Positions 36,309 through 44,060 of a stretch of 64,000 nucleotides of DNA are shown in pieces. The notes beneath the pieces are model-generated. The model did not search any database. It was not told the origin of the DNA and was given only the letters and a program-made list of their open reading frames with translations. The position numbers and the translations under genes are program-made. The stretch lies in contig JACKEB010000020.1 of assembly GCA_020633205.1 (NCBI GenBank), positions 62,001 through 126,000 on the forward strand, given 5' to 3'. The stretch's first letter is position 1. Each line of letters begins with the position of its first letter. This stretch comes from Polyangiaceae bacterium. GTDB taxonomy: Bacteria > Myxococcota_A > Polyangia > Polyangiales > Polyangiaceae.

Positions 36309-36566
36309 TCAGCCGGCGCGCGTCTTGAGCGTATCCACCGCGTGCACTGGTGCGAGATCGCCAGCCATCAGGTGAGCGATGGTCTTGTAGACCATGCGCT
36401 GACTCTCGAGCATCGACTTGCCTTCGAATATGGCCGCGACCACCTCGATGCTGAAGTGACCACCGCTGCCCGTCACCTGCGCCGTTGCCCCCTCGATGCC
36501 AGACTCGATGGACTCCTTGATGGCCAGGGTGACGTCGCCTTGGAAGTTCGTCGGGTGTGAGCTCAT
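36309..36566 (-). CDS. BolA family protein
   Basis: The protein has 85 residues, the full BolA-like domain. The pattern ATAQVTGSGGHFSIEVVAAIFEGKSMLESQRMVYKTIAHLM, with the conserved His and FEGKS, is diagnostic. These proteins act with monothiol glutaredoxins in iron-sulfur handling. The C-terminal histidine sits in PVHAVDTLKT. It lies between a hypothetical membrane gene and NhaA. Confidence 0.85.
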   Translation of the reverse strand: MSSHPTNFQGDVTLAIKESIESGIEGATAQVTGSGGHFSIEVVAAIFEGKSMLESQRMVYKTIAHLMAGDLAPVHAVDTLKTRAG

Positions 36567-36610
36567 GCGGCGCTTATAGCTGACGCTTCACCTGCTGCCC
36601 ACCGCCCTGG

Positions 36611-38032
36611 TCAGTACTCAGTAGAGGACTCCGCCCGGGCCACGGAGATGCGGGCGATTTCCTCCGGCAGCTTGTCGGATAGCATGAGCTTGCCCAGCGC
36701 CAAGCCAATCACTGCGATGAGCCCTGAGCCGATCAGCACTGCCAGCTTGGAGACACCAAGAAACGGACTGCCAGCGAACGCCAGCTCCGCGATGAAGATC
36801 GCCATCGTGAAGCCGATCCCACCGACGCAACCGACGACGAACACCCCCCTCCAATTGACTCCGCGCGGAAGCGCTGCAACTCCAACCTTCACCGCCAGGA
36901 ACGCGGCCAGAGTGATGCCGATTGGCTTGCCCAACGTCAGGCCGAGCGCGACTCCGAAGCCAACGCTACCAGCGTGCTCCATGTCGAGATCGATGCCCTG
37001 AAGGTTCACGCCCGCGTTCGCCAAGGCGAACACTGGCATGATGAAGTAGGCGACGTAGCCGTGGAGATTCGACTCGAGCCGCTGCAGAGGGCTGAACGCT
37101 TCACGACGGGCCGTCGCCAACCTATCGAGCGGCTCGAACAAAGAATGATCGTCCGCTTCGGGGTCCTCGAGCTTCTGGTTGAAGTCACCCAGGGCCTTGT
37201 TCGCCTCTTTGAGGAACCCTTCCTTGCCAAACCAGGACACGTGGGGCGTGGCGAGGCCGAGCAGCACCCCTGCGATGGTCGGGTGAACACCAAAGCGCAA
37301 CATCCCAGCCCAAATCAGCACGCCACCGGGGATGTACATGGTGGCGAGACGCACGCCAAAGCGCTGCATCATGAACACCAGAGTGAAGCCGAGGCCAACT
37401 AACACCAGGCCGTCAATCTGGATCCCCTTGGAGTAGAAGATGGCGATCACGATGATCGCGCCAATGTCATCGATGATCGCCAACGCCAGGAGCAAGATGC
37501 GAAGCGCAGCTGGCACTCTGGAGCCCAACAAAGAAAGGATCCCCACGGCAAAGGCGATGTCCGTGGCCATGGGGATGCCCCAACCGGAGTGCGGCTCTCC
37601 ACCTGGGTTGAGCGCCATGTAGATCCCAGCGGGCACCAGCATGCCCCCAAGCGCCGCCGCGATCGGCAACGCCGCACGCTTCAGCTCGCTGAGCTCACCG
37701 TCCAAGATCTCGCGCTTGATCTCCAAGCCGACGACGAAGAAGAAGATCGTCATCAGCCCGTCGTTGATCCAGAAGTGGAGCGGGCGCTTGAAGTTCAGGT
37801 TGCCCGCTTCCACTCCGAGCTCGAAGTGCCACAAGTGAGCGTAGCTCTCGTGCCAGGGAGAGTTCGCCCACACCAACGCGATCACCGCCATCGCCAACAG
37901 CAGCAACCCGCTCGCCGCCTGCACGTGCAGAAATGCTTCGATGGGCGCCATCAGCGCGACCTTCAAGCGGTTGGCCGCCAGAGACGTCTCGGGAGGTGCA
38001 CCGACGTTGGACTGCGAGGAGCGAATAGCCAT
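36611..38032 (-). CDS. nhaA: Na+/H+ antiporter NhaA
   Basis: The protein has 473 residues, slightly longer than typical NhaA because of a mid-protein cytoplasmic loop. Motifs FFFVVGLEIKREI, PMATDIAFAVGILSLLG (the conserved Asp-Asp region continues in LALAIIDDIGAIIVIAIFY, including the two essential aspartates) and GLTLGKPIGIT are clear. It exports sodium in exchange for protons at the inner membrane. Monocistronic; no partner is near. Confidence 0.95.
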   Translation of the reverse strand: MAIRSSQSNVGAPPETSLAANRLKVALMAPIEAFLHVQAASGLLLLAMAVIALVWANSPWHESYAHLWHFELGVEAGNLNFKRPLHFWINDGLMTIFFFVVGLEIKREILDGELSELKRAALPIAAALGGMLVPAGIYMALNPGGEPHSGWGIPMATDIAFAVGILSLLGSRVPAALRILLLALAIIDDIGAIIVIAIFYSKGIQIDGLVLVGLGFTLVFMMQRFGVRLATMYIPGGVLIWAGMLRFGVHPTIAGVLLGLATPHVSWFGKEGFLKEANKALGDFNQKLEDPEADDHSLFEPLDRLATARREAFSPLQRLESNLHGYVAYFIMPVFALANAGVNLQGIDLDMEHAGSVGFGVALGLTLGKPIGITLAAFLAVKVGVAALPRGVNWRGVFVVGCVGGIGFTMAIFIAELAFAGSPFLGVSKLAVLIGSGLIAVIGLALGKLMLSDKLPEEIARISVARAESSTEY

Positions 38033-38603
38033 CCCAATGGTTTTGATAGTCGGTCAGCCCCCGTTTGCCACCCCGGCACTCTGCCAATCGGCAGCTTTGG
38101 CGTCGCGAGGGCGCGCAGCGTGCTTGGCTGACAATCTGGCAGCGCTTCTTCTTCCCCTAGCGCTGGGCGAGTCAGTTTGTCCTCGATCGGACACCTGGCT
38201 CACGCAACGCCGTGCCTCACCCCCAGAAGCTAAACCTGCAGCAGAAAGGCTGTGAACCGCGCTTCCACGGCAGTGTCCATGGTGTCGGCATACGTCTTGC
38301 TCCTGTCACTCTCAGAGCCGCGCAGGGCTCCCATCCCAAACCCAAGCGCAGAATCGAAACAACCAAACCAAGCCAAGCGTTACGTGCCGGAAACCTGCCA
38401 AGCGACCTGCACGTGGAGAAAGCCAAGCCTCCAATCGCGTGGGATCACGACCGCCAAGCCGTGATCCAAGTCCCTGCGCGGCTCGAATATCCAACGCGCG
38501 CCCGTTTCCAGACAACGTGGCGACGCAAGAAAAGTGAACGTAAGGCGCTCCCCACTTCCTCCGTTAACGAACGCGCATCAGCCAGCCTTCAACTTCAACC
38601 TCG
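38033..38603. other. Intergenic region between nhaA and pseudopilin-like gene
   Basis: This gap of 571 bases lies between divergent genes. Short open frames run through it but have no domain character or ribosome sites. I see no RNA gene, terminator or repeat. It should hold the promoters of both neighbours, which I could not place. Confidence 0.35.
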
Positions 38604-38972
38604 ATGACACGCTCCAACCCAACCCGCCGTCGCTCACTGTCCCGCTTCGAAGCGGTTGCTCTGCTGGGAGCAGCGCTCGCCCTGGGCGGAGGCTACTGGC
38701 TGTTCAGCAGCGATGCCGCGGCGAAGGACGACGCGGGTCAAGCGGTCAAGACGGCTGGCAAGATTCGAGATGCTGCCCGGGACTGGCGTTCCGATCACAG
38801 CGGCTGTCCATCGCTCACGCAGCTCCAGCAGGCCAAGGTCCTCGACGACGAAGTCGAGGATCCGTGGGGCTCGCGCTTCCGTGTCAGCTGCGACGCTGAT
38901 GAAGTCACAGTGTTTTCTCCTGGTCGCGACGGCAAGCTCGGAACATCGGACGACGTGAAGAGCCGCGGGTAG
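38604..38972 (+). CDS. Stand-alone pseudopilin-like protein (GspG fold)
   Basis: The protein has 122 residues. An N-terminal hydrophobic helix (SRFEAVALLGAALALGGGYW, with Glu placed as in prepilin-type signals but without the classic Gly-Phe-Thr processing site) is followed by a small domain. That domain contains the GspG signature region DPWGSRFRVSC and a C-terminal calcium-loop-like FSPGRDGKLGTSDDV. It thus resembles the major type II secretion pseudopilin. No other secretion genes are nearby. It may be an orphan or degenerate pseudopilin. Confidence 0.7.
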   Translation: MTRSNPTRRRSLSRFEAVALLGAALALGGGYWLFSSDAAAKDDAGQAVKTAGKIRDAARDWRSDHSGCPSLTQLQQAKVLDDEVEDPWGSRFRVSCDADEVTVFSPGRDGKLGTSDDVKSRG

Positions 38973-39005
38973 CCACTCAGCGCCACGAGCGTTAGCCTTG
39001 CCAGG

Positions 39006-39620
39006 ATGGCGAACGTGGACGCGATCTTAGAGTTCTGGTTCGGCACCGAACAGGACGACCTCGCGGTCATCCAGAAGCAAGGCAGCCTGTGGTTCGCGTC
39101 CAAGCCTGAGCTAGACGCTGAGATCAGGTCGCGCTTTGGCGCTGATGTCGAAGCCGCGGCCCGCGGGGAGCTAGAGCACTTGACCGCTGAAGCGCGAGGT
39201 CGTCTGGCGGTGATCATCCTGCTGGATCAGTTCACGCGCAACATCTACCGAGGCACCGCCCAGGCCTTCGCGAGCGACCATCTGGCGCTCGGCCATTGCC
39301 GCACGGCAATTTCTTCGAAGCAAGACGAGGCACTCCGACGCGTGGAGCGACCGTTCCTCTACATGCCACTGATGCACAGCGAAGACCTCACGGCACAAGA
39401 CGAAGCGCTGCGCGTCTTCGGCAAGCTGGTGGAGACAGCAGAAGGCGAGCTCAAGAAGACCTTCGAGAACAACCTCAAGTTCGCCCACATGCATCGCGAT
39501 CTCATCGTGAAGTTTGGCCGTTTTCCCCATAGAAATGCGATTCTAGGACGCGAGAGCACCGCGGAGGAAGCGGCATACCTCGCAGACGGCGCGGAGACCT
39601 TCGGGCAAGGTAAGGCGTGA
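39006..39620 (+). CDS. DUF924 family protein
   Basis: The protein has 204 residues. The pattern ILEFWFG at the start, then LAVIILLDQFTRNIYRGTAQAFASD, FLYMPLMHSEDL and FAHMHRDLIVKFGRFPHRNAILGR, is the full DUF924 signature (an all-helical, TPR-like fold). Function unknown in general. The next gene, a Ser/Thr kinase, overlaps by four bases (GTGA), so the two are translated together. Confidence 0.85.
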   Translation: MANVDAILEFWFGTEQDDLAVIQKQGSLWFASKPELDAEIRSRFGADVEAAARGELEHLTAEARGRLAVIILLDQFTRNIYRGTAQAFASDHLALGHCRTAISSKQDEALRRVERPFLYMPLMHSEDLTAQDEALRVFGKLVETAEGELKKTFENNLKFAHMHRDLIVKFGRFPHRNAILGRESTAEEAAYLADGAETFGQGKA

Positions 39621-40777
39621 CCTCCCCCGCCCCCACGCCGAAGGCGGGCGACAGCTTGGGCAGAGGTCGTTACGCGGTCACCCAACTGATCGGCGAAGGC
39701 GCCCAAGGCCAGACCCTTCAAGCTATTGATAAGCGAGACGGCACACTCGTCGCGATCAAGCGCTTCAGCGTGCGTGGTGCGAGCAGCTGGAAGGACGTCG
39801 AGCTCGCCGAGCGCGAGGCGCGCGTGCTTGCTCAGCTCGATCATCCAGCACTCCCGCGTCACCTCGATCACTTCGAAGAAGATGGCGCGCTGTACCTCGT
39901 GATGACCCTGGTCGAGGGAGAGTCGCTCGCCGAGCTGCGACGCCAGGGCAAGCTCCTGGGCACGGCTGAGGTGCGCACTTTGCTCACGCAGATGGCCGAT
40001 GTTCTCGGGTACCTCAGTCAGCGTGCCCCCCCGGTCATCCATCGCGACATCAAGCCGAGCAACATCGTGCGCCGCCCCGATGGGTCGTACGCGCTCGTTG
40101 ATTTTGGTTCCGTGCGGGACCATCTGAAAGCGGATGGCAGCACCGTGGTCGGCACGTTCGGCTACATGGCGCCGGAACAGTTTCAAGGTCGCGCGCTGGC
40201 AGTCAGCGACGTCTATGGTCTTGGTGCAACGGCGCTCACGCTGCTCACCGGCGTCGCACCTGACCAGCAGCCACATCGTGGCCTCGGCATCGACGTGGAA
40301 AGCGCGCTCGGCGCTGGGGCAGACTCGGAGTTGGTTGCGCTGCTGAGCGGGATGTTGACCCCAGATCCTGACGTTCGCACTCGGGATCTGAAAGCCGCGC
40401 TGCGAGCGGCCCCTCCGCCTCCGCACGCGGACTACTGGCAAGCTGGATCGCCCAGTGTCGATGACTCGCGGCCCGCGCCCAGCGCGCGTCCATTCGCTCC
40501 GCCGTTCATCCTGGTGATCTTCGGTGCCGGGTTCTGGTTCAGTAGTTCCTCGCAGTTCAGCTTGATGTTGCCGCTCATGAGCCTGATGATTGCCGGCGTT
40601 GTCTGGTACTACATGAGCGGTGGGCTCAAGCGAAAGAGCACCGGCGGGCGCGAGCGCGTGAGGGTCAGCGACCACACGCGAGTGCGAGTTCAGGAGCGCC
40701 TAGCCGAGCCTTTGGAGGACACCCGAGCCGAAAGTCCGGCCCGAAACGTATCCACGCGGCAACGTCACCGGCGTTAG
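39617..40777 (+). CDS. Hanks-type Ser/Thr protein kinase, membrane-linked
   Basis: The protein has 386 residues, GTG start. Kinase motifs are in order: GEGAQGQTLQA (glycine loop), VAIKRF (ATP Lys), VIHRDIKPSNIV (catalytic loop), DFGS (metal Asp) and MAPEQF. After the kinase domain (to about residue 285), two hydrophobic stretches (FILVIFGAGFWF and LMLPLMSLMIAGVVWYYM) suggest a membrane hairpin or anchor, followed by a basic tail. The substrate may be the coupled DUF924 protein, but that is only suggested by overlap. Confidence 0.88.
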   Translation: MTSPAPTPKAGDSLGRGRYAVTQLIGEGAQGQTLQAIDKRDGTLVAIKRFSVRGASSWKDVELAEREARVLAQLDHPALPRHLDHFEEDGALYLVMTLVEGESLAELRRQGKLLGTAEVRTLLTQMADVLGYLSQRAPPVIHRDIKPSNIVRRPDGSYALVDFGSVRDHLKADGSTVVGTFGYMAPEQFQGRALAVSDVYGLGATALTLLTGVAPDQQPHRGLGIDVESALGAGADSELVALLSGMLTPDPDVRTRDLKAALRAAPPPPHADYWQAGSPSVDDSRPAPSARPFAPPFILVIFGAGFWFSSSSQFSLMLPLMSLMIAGVVWYYMSGGLKRKSTGGRERVRVSDHTRVRVQERLAEPLEDTRAESPARNVSTRQRHRR

Positions 40778-40811
40778 GCGGTCTCCCGAGTCAGTGGAGC
40801 GGCGAGGTAGC

Positions 40812-42131
40812 CTAGGCAGCCTGGGGCTCTGGGTCTGCCCCAGGGATCACGCGATTCGGGGCGCGACCAGGGGGAGCCGTGAGCATGGCGTTGGAGAGGT
40901 AAGGCATCGCCAGCGGCACCAGGTCAATCTCTGGATCGAGCTGCTTTCCCAGGCCCTCAGCGACCAACATCGCGAGATTGACCACGGTGAAGCTGGGGTC
41001 GATCTGAACGCGATGCTTGCGCAGCACGTTCATCATTCCGCTCACCGCCTGGGAGACCTCGACCTCGCCGAGAGTCTTCCCGTACAGGTTGCTCAGGTAG
41101 CCCTTCACTTCGGCTTCGAATGCGGCGTAGTCGTCGCAGCCCACGCTGGGCGCGTAGCCGTAGAAGACTCTGGCGGCGCGCGCACCGTCTTGCTGACTGA
41201 GCGCCACGAACGTCTCGACCCAAGGGCGCAGCAGATCACCCGGGATCTCCGTCACCATCCCGAGGTCGATCAGCACCACCCGGCTGTCGCGCGTGAGGAT
41301 GATGTTCCCGGGATGCAGGTCCGCGTGCACGAAGCCGTCGGTGAAGGTCATCTTCAGGATGCATTCACCGCCGAGACGAGCCAGTCGTTTACGGTCGCCG
41401 CCGACCTTCTCGGGCTCCGTGGCCTTTACGCCATCAATGAACTCCATGACGATGACGCGCTCCGTGCACAGCTCGTCAAACAGCCGTGGCACGTCGATGC
41501 CGTCGACGTCGGCAAAGTTCACCGCGAAGCGCCGATTGTTCTCAGCTTCCTTGCGGAAATCGAGCTGGCCCCGCAGCGACTCGGCGAAGCGCTCCACGGA
41601 GCCAGGCAGGCTCAACAGGTGAAGCGTGGGGATCTTATCCAAGATGCGCGCCCCGATGGCCATGATGGCCAAGTCGCGTTCGATCTGGCTAGGGGCATCC
41701 GGGCGTTGCACCTTGACGGCTACGGCTTCGCCGGTATCGAGGACACCCTTGTGGACCTGCGCCACGGATGCGGCGGCGACGCACTCGCTATTGATCTCGA
41801 CGATGCGGCCCCGCTGGTCGCCTAGCTCGCGGTCGAGCACCGCGCTGATTTGGGCGTAGGGCGCAGGCTTTACCGCGTCCTGAAGCTTGGCGAGCGCCCC
41901 GGTGTACTCCTCGTTCAGGAGGTCTGGCCGCGTGCTGAGGATCTGGCCGAACTTGATGAAGGTCGCGCCCAGGCGTTCCAGCAGCTTGGCTAGCACGTCC
42001 CCTCGCAGGCGATCCCGTTCTTGCTTCGAGATAAATCCCCGTGGAATTCTTCTCAGCCAGTAACCCAGGAAGGCCAGGCTACACACGAAGGAGATGTGTA
42101 CGAAGCGAACGGAGAGAGAAAGGAAGCGCAT
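40812..42131 (-). CDS. UbiB/ABC1/COQ8 family atypical kinase
   Basis: The protein has 439 residues. An ancestral kinase-like fold of the UbiB/COQ8 family, which is an ATPase needed for quinone synthesis. Motifs: LLERLGATFIKFGQILSTRPDLL (the characteristic KxGQ motif), AASVAQVHKG (replacing the usual glycine loop), VAVKVQRP and FVHADLHPGNI with LIDLGM as catalytic and metal elements. An N-terminal helix (FVHISFVCSLAFLGYWL) may anchor it. A Coq4-like gene also occurs in this window (5952-6569), which is consistent with an interest in quinone metabolism, though they are 35 kb apart. Confidence 0.9.
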   Translation of the reverse strand: MRFLSLSVRFVHISFVCSLAFLGYWLRRIPRGFISKQERDRLRGDVLAKLLERLGATFIKFGQILSTRPDLLNEEYTGALAKLQDAVKPAPYAQISAVLDRELGDQRGRIVEINSECVAAASVAQVHKGVLDTGEAVAVKVQRPDAPSQIERDLAIMAIGARILDKIPTLHLLSLPGSVERFAESLRGQLDFRKEAENNRRFAVNFADVDGIDVPRLFDELCTERVIVMEFIDGVKATEPEKVGGDRKRLARLGGECILKMTFTDGFVHADLHPGNIILTRDSRVVLIDLGMVTEIPGDLLRPWVETFVALSQQDGARAARVFYGYAPSVGCDDYAAFEAEVKGYLSNLYGKTLGEVEVSQAVSGMMNVLRKHRVQIDPSFTVVNLAMLVAEGLGKQLDPEIDLVPLAMPYLSNAMLTAPPGRAPNRVIPGADPEPQAA

Positions 42132-42288
42132 GGCTCGAGGGGGGCGAGAGGTCGGCGGACCCTAGCACAACACCCGTCGCGGTCTCGGGAGGTCGCCCTC
42201 CGGGGCGTGTTCTTGCGATTTGTGGGCGCCAAGCGTCACCTGAAGCCCTGAGTGGAGTGGGGGTCAGACGCAGCGTGGGCTGCTACCA

Positions 42289-43047
42289 GTGAACGGCGCT
42301 CCTCGCTGCTATGCTCCCAACGTGCACCGTCCGAGCCCGCCGAAACTCCTACACCCCGGTCGCCGCGAGGCGTTCCCCGACCCGCGTCTCGCAGACGATG
42401 AGGGTCTGGTGGCGGTTGGAGGGGACCTCTCACCATGGCGCCTCATGGCCGCCTACGAGCGCGGGATCTTTCCCTGGTACAACGGCGGAGTACCGCCCTT
42501 GTGGTGGAGCCCAGACCCACGCACGGTGCTCGACCCGTCAGACGTCCACGTGTCTCGGAGCTTGCGACGCGTCCTGCGTCGAGGGGTCTTCGAAGTCACG
42601 ACTGATCGGGCATTCTCCGAGGTTATTCACGCGTGCGCCGACGAACGCAGCGAAGGCACCTGGATCCTCCCGGAGATGATCGAAGCGTACGAAGAGCTAT
42701 TCCAAATGGGCCACGCCCACAGCTTCGAGGTCTGGGAGGCGGGGCGCCTCGTCGGTGGCCTGTACGGAGTAGCCATCGGTCGAGCCTTCGCGGCGGAGAG
42801 CATGTTCCACCGCTCCACGAACGCCTCCAAAGTGGGTCTAGTGGTGTGCGTATCGAGCCTGGCGCAGGTCGGACTCGAGTTGTTCGACGTGCAGTTTCTG
42901 ACTGATCACCTCGCCAGCCTCGGCGCGAAGGAGATCCCGAGGAGCAACTACTTGGACCGCTTGAGGTTGGCTCAGACGGGAGAAGCGTTGAATTGGTCGC
43001 AGCTCGACCTCGCCCAACCGTTCGAACTTCCAGATCAAATGGCATAA
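42289..43047 (+). CDS. aat: Leucyl/phenylalanyl-tRNA-protein transferase
   Basis: The protein has 252 residues. It adds Leu or Phe to N-terminal Lys or Arg residues, marking proteins for ClpAP degradation. Conserved features: FPDPRLADDEGLVAVGGDLS, LMAAYERGIFPWYNGG, WWSPDPR, FHRSTNASKVGLV and the end VQFLTDHLASLGAKEIPRSNYLDRL. The first 11 residues may be dispensable: a GTG at 42322 is an alternative start. Confidence 0.93.
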   Translation: MNGAPRCYAPNVHRPSPPKLLHPGRREAFPDPRLADDEGLVAVGGDLSPWRLMAAYERGIFPWYNGGVPPLWWSPDPRTVLDPSDVHVSRSLRRVLRRGVFEVTTDRAFSEVIHACADERSEGTWILPEMIEAYEELFQMGHAHSFEVWEAGRLVGGLYGVAIGRAFAAESMFHRSTNASKVGLVVCVSSLAQVGLELFDVQFLTDHLASLGAKEIPRSNYLDRLRLAQTGEALNWSQLDLAQPFELPDQMA

Positions 43048-43127
43048 TCCCGACTAATTACATCGGAAAAGACGTAAAAAAGAAGTGCCGGTTCCAAGGC
43101 TCAACGCTATGTGAAGCGCATCCCTGT

Positions 43128-44060
43128 ATGGAGAGCGCCGTGAATGCCCCCCTGCTGACCCAACGCCTGACCCACCTCAAGCAGCTCGAAGCCGAGAGCA
43201 TCCACATCATTCGGGAGGTCGCCGCCGAGTTCGACAACCCGGTGATGTTGTATTCAATCGGGAAGGACTCCTCGGTGATGCTTCGGCTAGCCCAGAAGGC
43301 GTTCCACCCCGGGAAGCTGCCGTTCCCCCTGCTCCACATTGATACCACGTGGAAATTCAAGGCGATGACCGAGTTTCGGGATGCCTACTGTGCCGAGCTC
43401 GGGCTCGACCTCAAGGTGCACACGAATCAGGAGGGGAAAACGCAGAACGTCAACCCGTTCGACTACGGGAGCCAGAAGTACACCACGATCATGAAGACCC
43501 AGGCGCTGCTCCAAGCGCTGAAGGCGGGTGGTTATGACGCGGCGTTCGGCGGCGCTCGTCGAGACGAAGAGAAGAGCCGCGCCAAGGAGCGCATCTACTC
43601 TTTCCGCGATGAGCACGGCACCTGGGATCCCAAGAACCAGCGCCCCGAACTCTGGAACGCCTACAACGGTAAGATCACCAAGGGTCAAAGCATCCGCGTC
43701 TTTCCGCTTTCGAACTGGACCGAGCTCGACATCTGGCTTTATATCCATCGGGAAAATATCCCGATCGTGCCGCTCTACTACGCGGCGGAGCGCCCGGTCG
43801 TCGAGCGCGACGGGCAGCTGGTGATGGTTGACGACGAGCGCATGCGCTTGCTCCCGGGGGAGACTCCGAGCCTCGAACGAGTTCGCTTCCGTACTCTTGG
43901 CTGCTACCCGCTGACCGGTGCCATGCGCTCGGACGCGACGACGCTCCCGGAGATCATCCGCGAGATGCTGCTCACCCGCTATTCGGAGCGCGGCGGGCGT
44001 CTGATCGACTTCGATGAGGAAGGCTCGATGGAGACCAAGAAGCGCGAGGGATACTTCTAA
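43128..44060 (+). CDS. cysD: Sulfate adenylyltransferase subunit 2
   Basis: The protein has 310 residues from ATG 43128; a GTG at 43140 has GGAGAG upstream and may be the true start. Adenylates sulfate to APS together with CysN. The PP-loop is MLYSIGKDSSVMLRL, with further conserved blocks FGGARRDEEKSRAKERIYSFRD and FPLSNWTELDIWLYI. The stop codon overlaps the cysN start (TAATG), so the two subunits are co-translated. Confidence 0.95.
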   Translation: MESAVNAPLLTQRLTHLKQLEAESIHIIREVAAEFDNPVMLYSIGKDSSVMLRLAQKAFHPGKLPFPLLHIDTTWKFKAMTEFRDAYCAELGLDLKVHTNQEGKTQNVNPFDYGSQKYTTIMKTQALLQALKAGGYDAAFGGARRDEEKSRAKERIYSFRDEHGTWDPKNQRPELWNAYNGKITKGQSIRVFPLSNWTELDIWLYIHRENIPIVPLYYAAERPVVERDGQLVMVDDERMRLLPGETPSLERVRFRTLGCYPLTGAMRSDATTLPEIIREMLLTRYSERGGRLIDFDEEGSMETKKREGYF

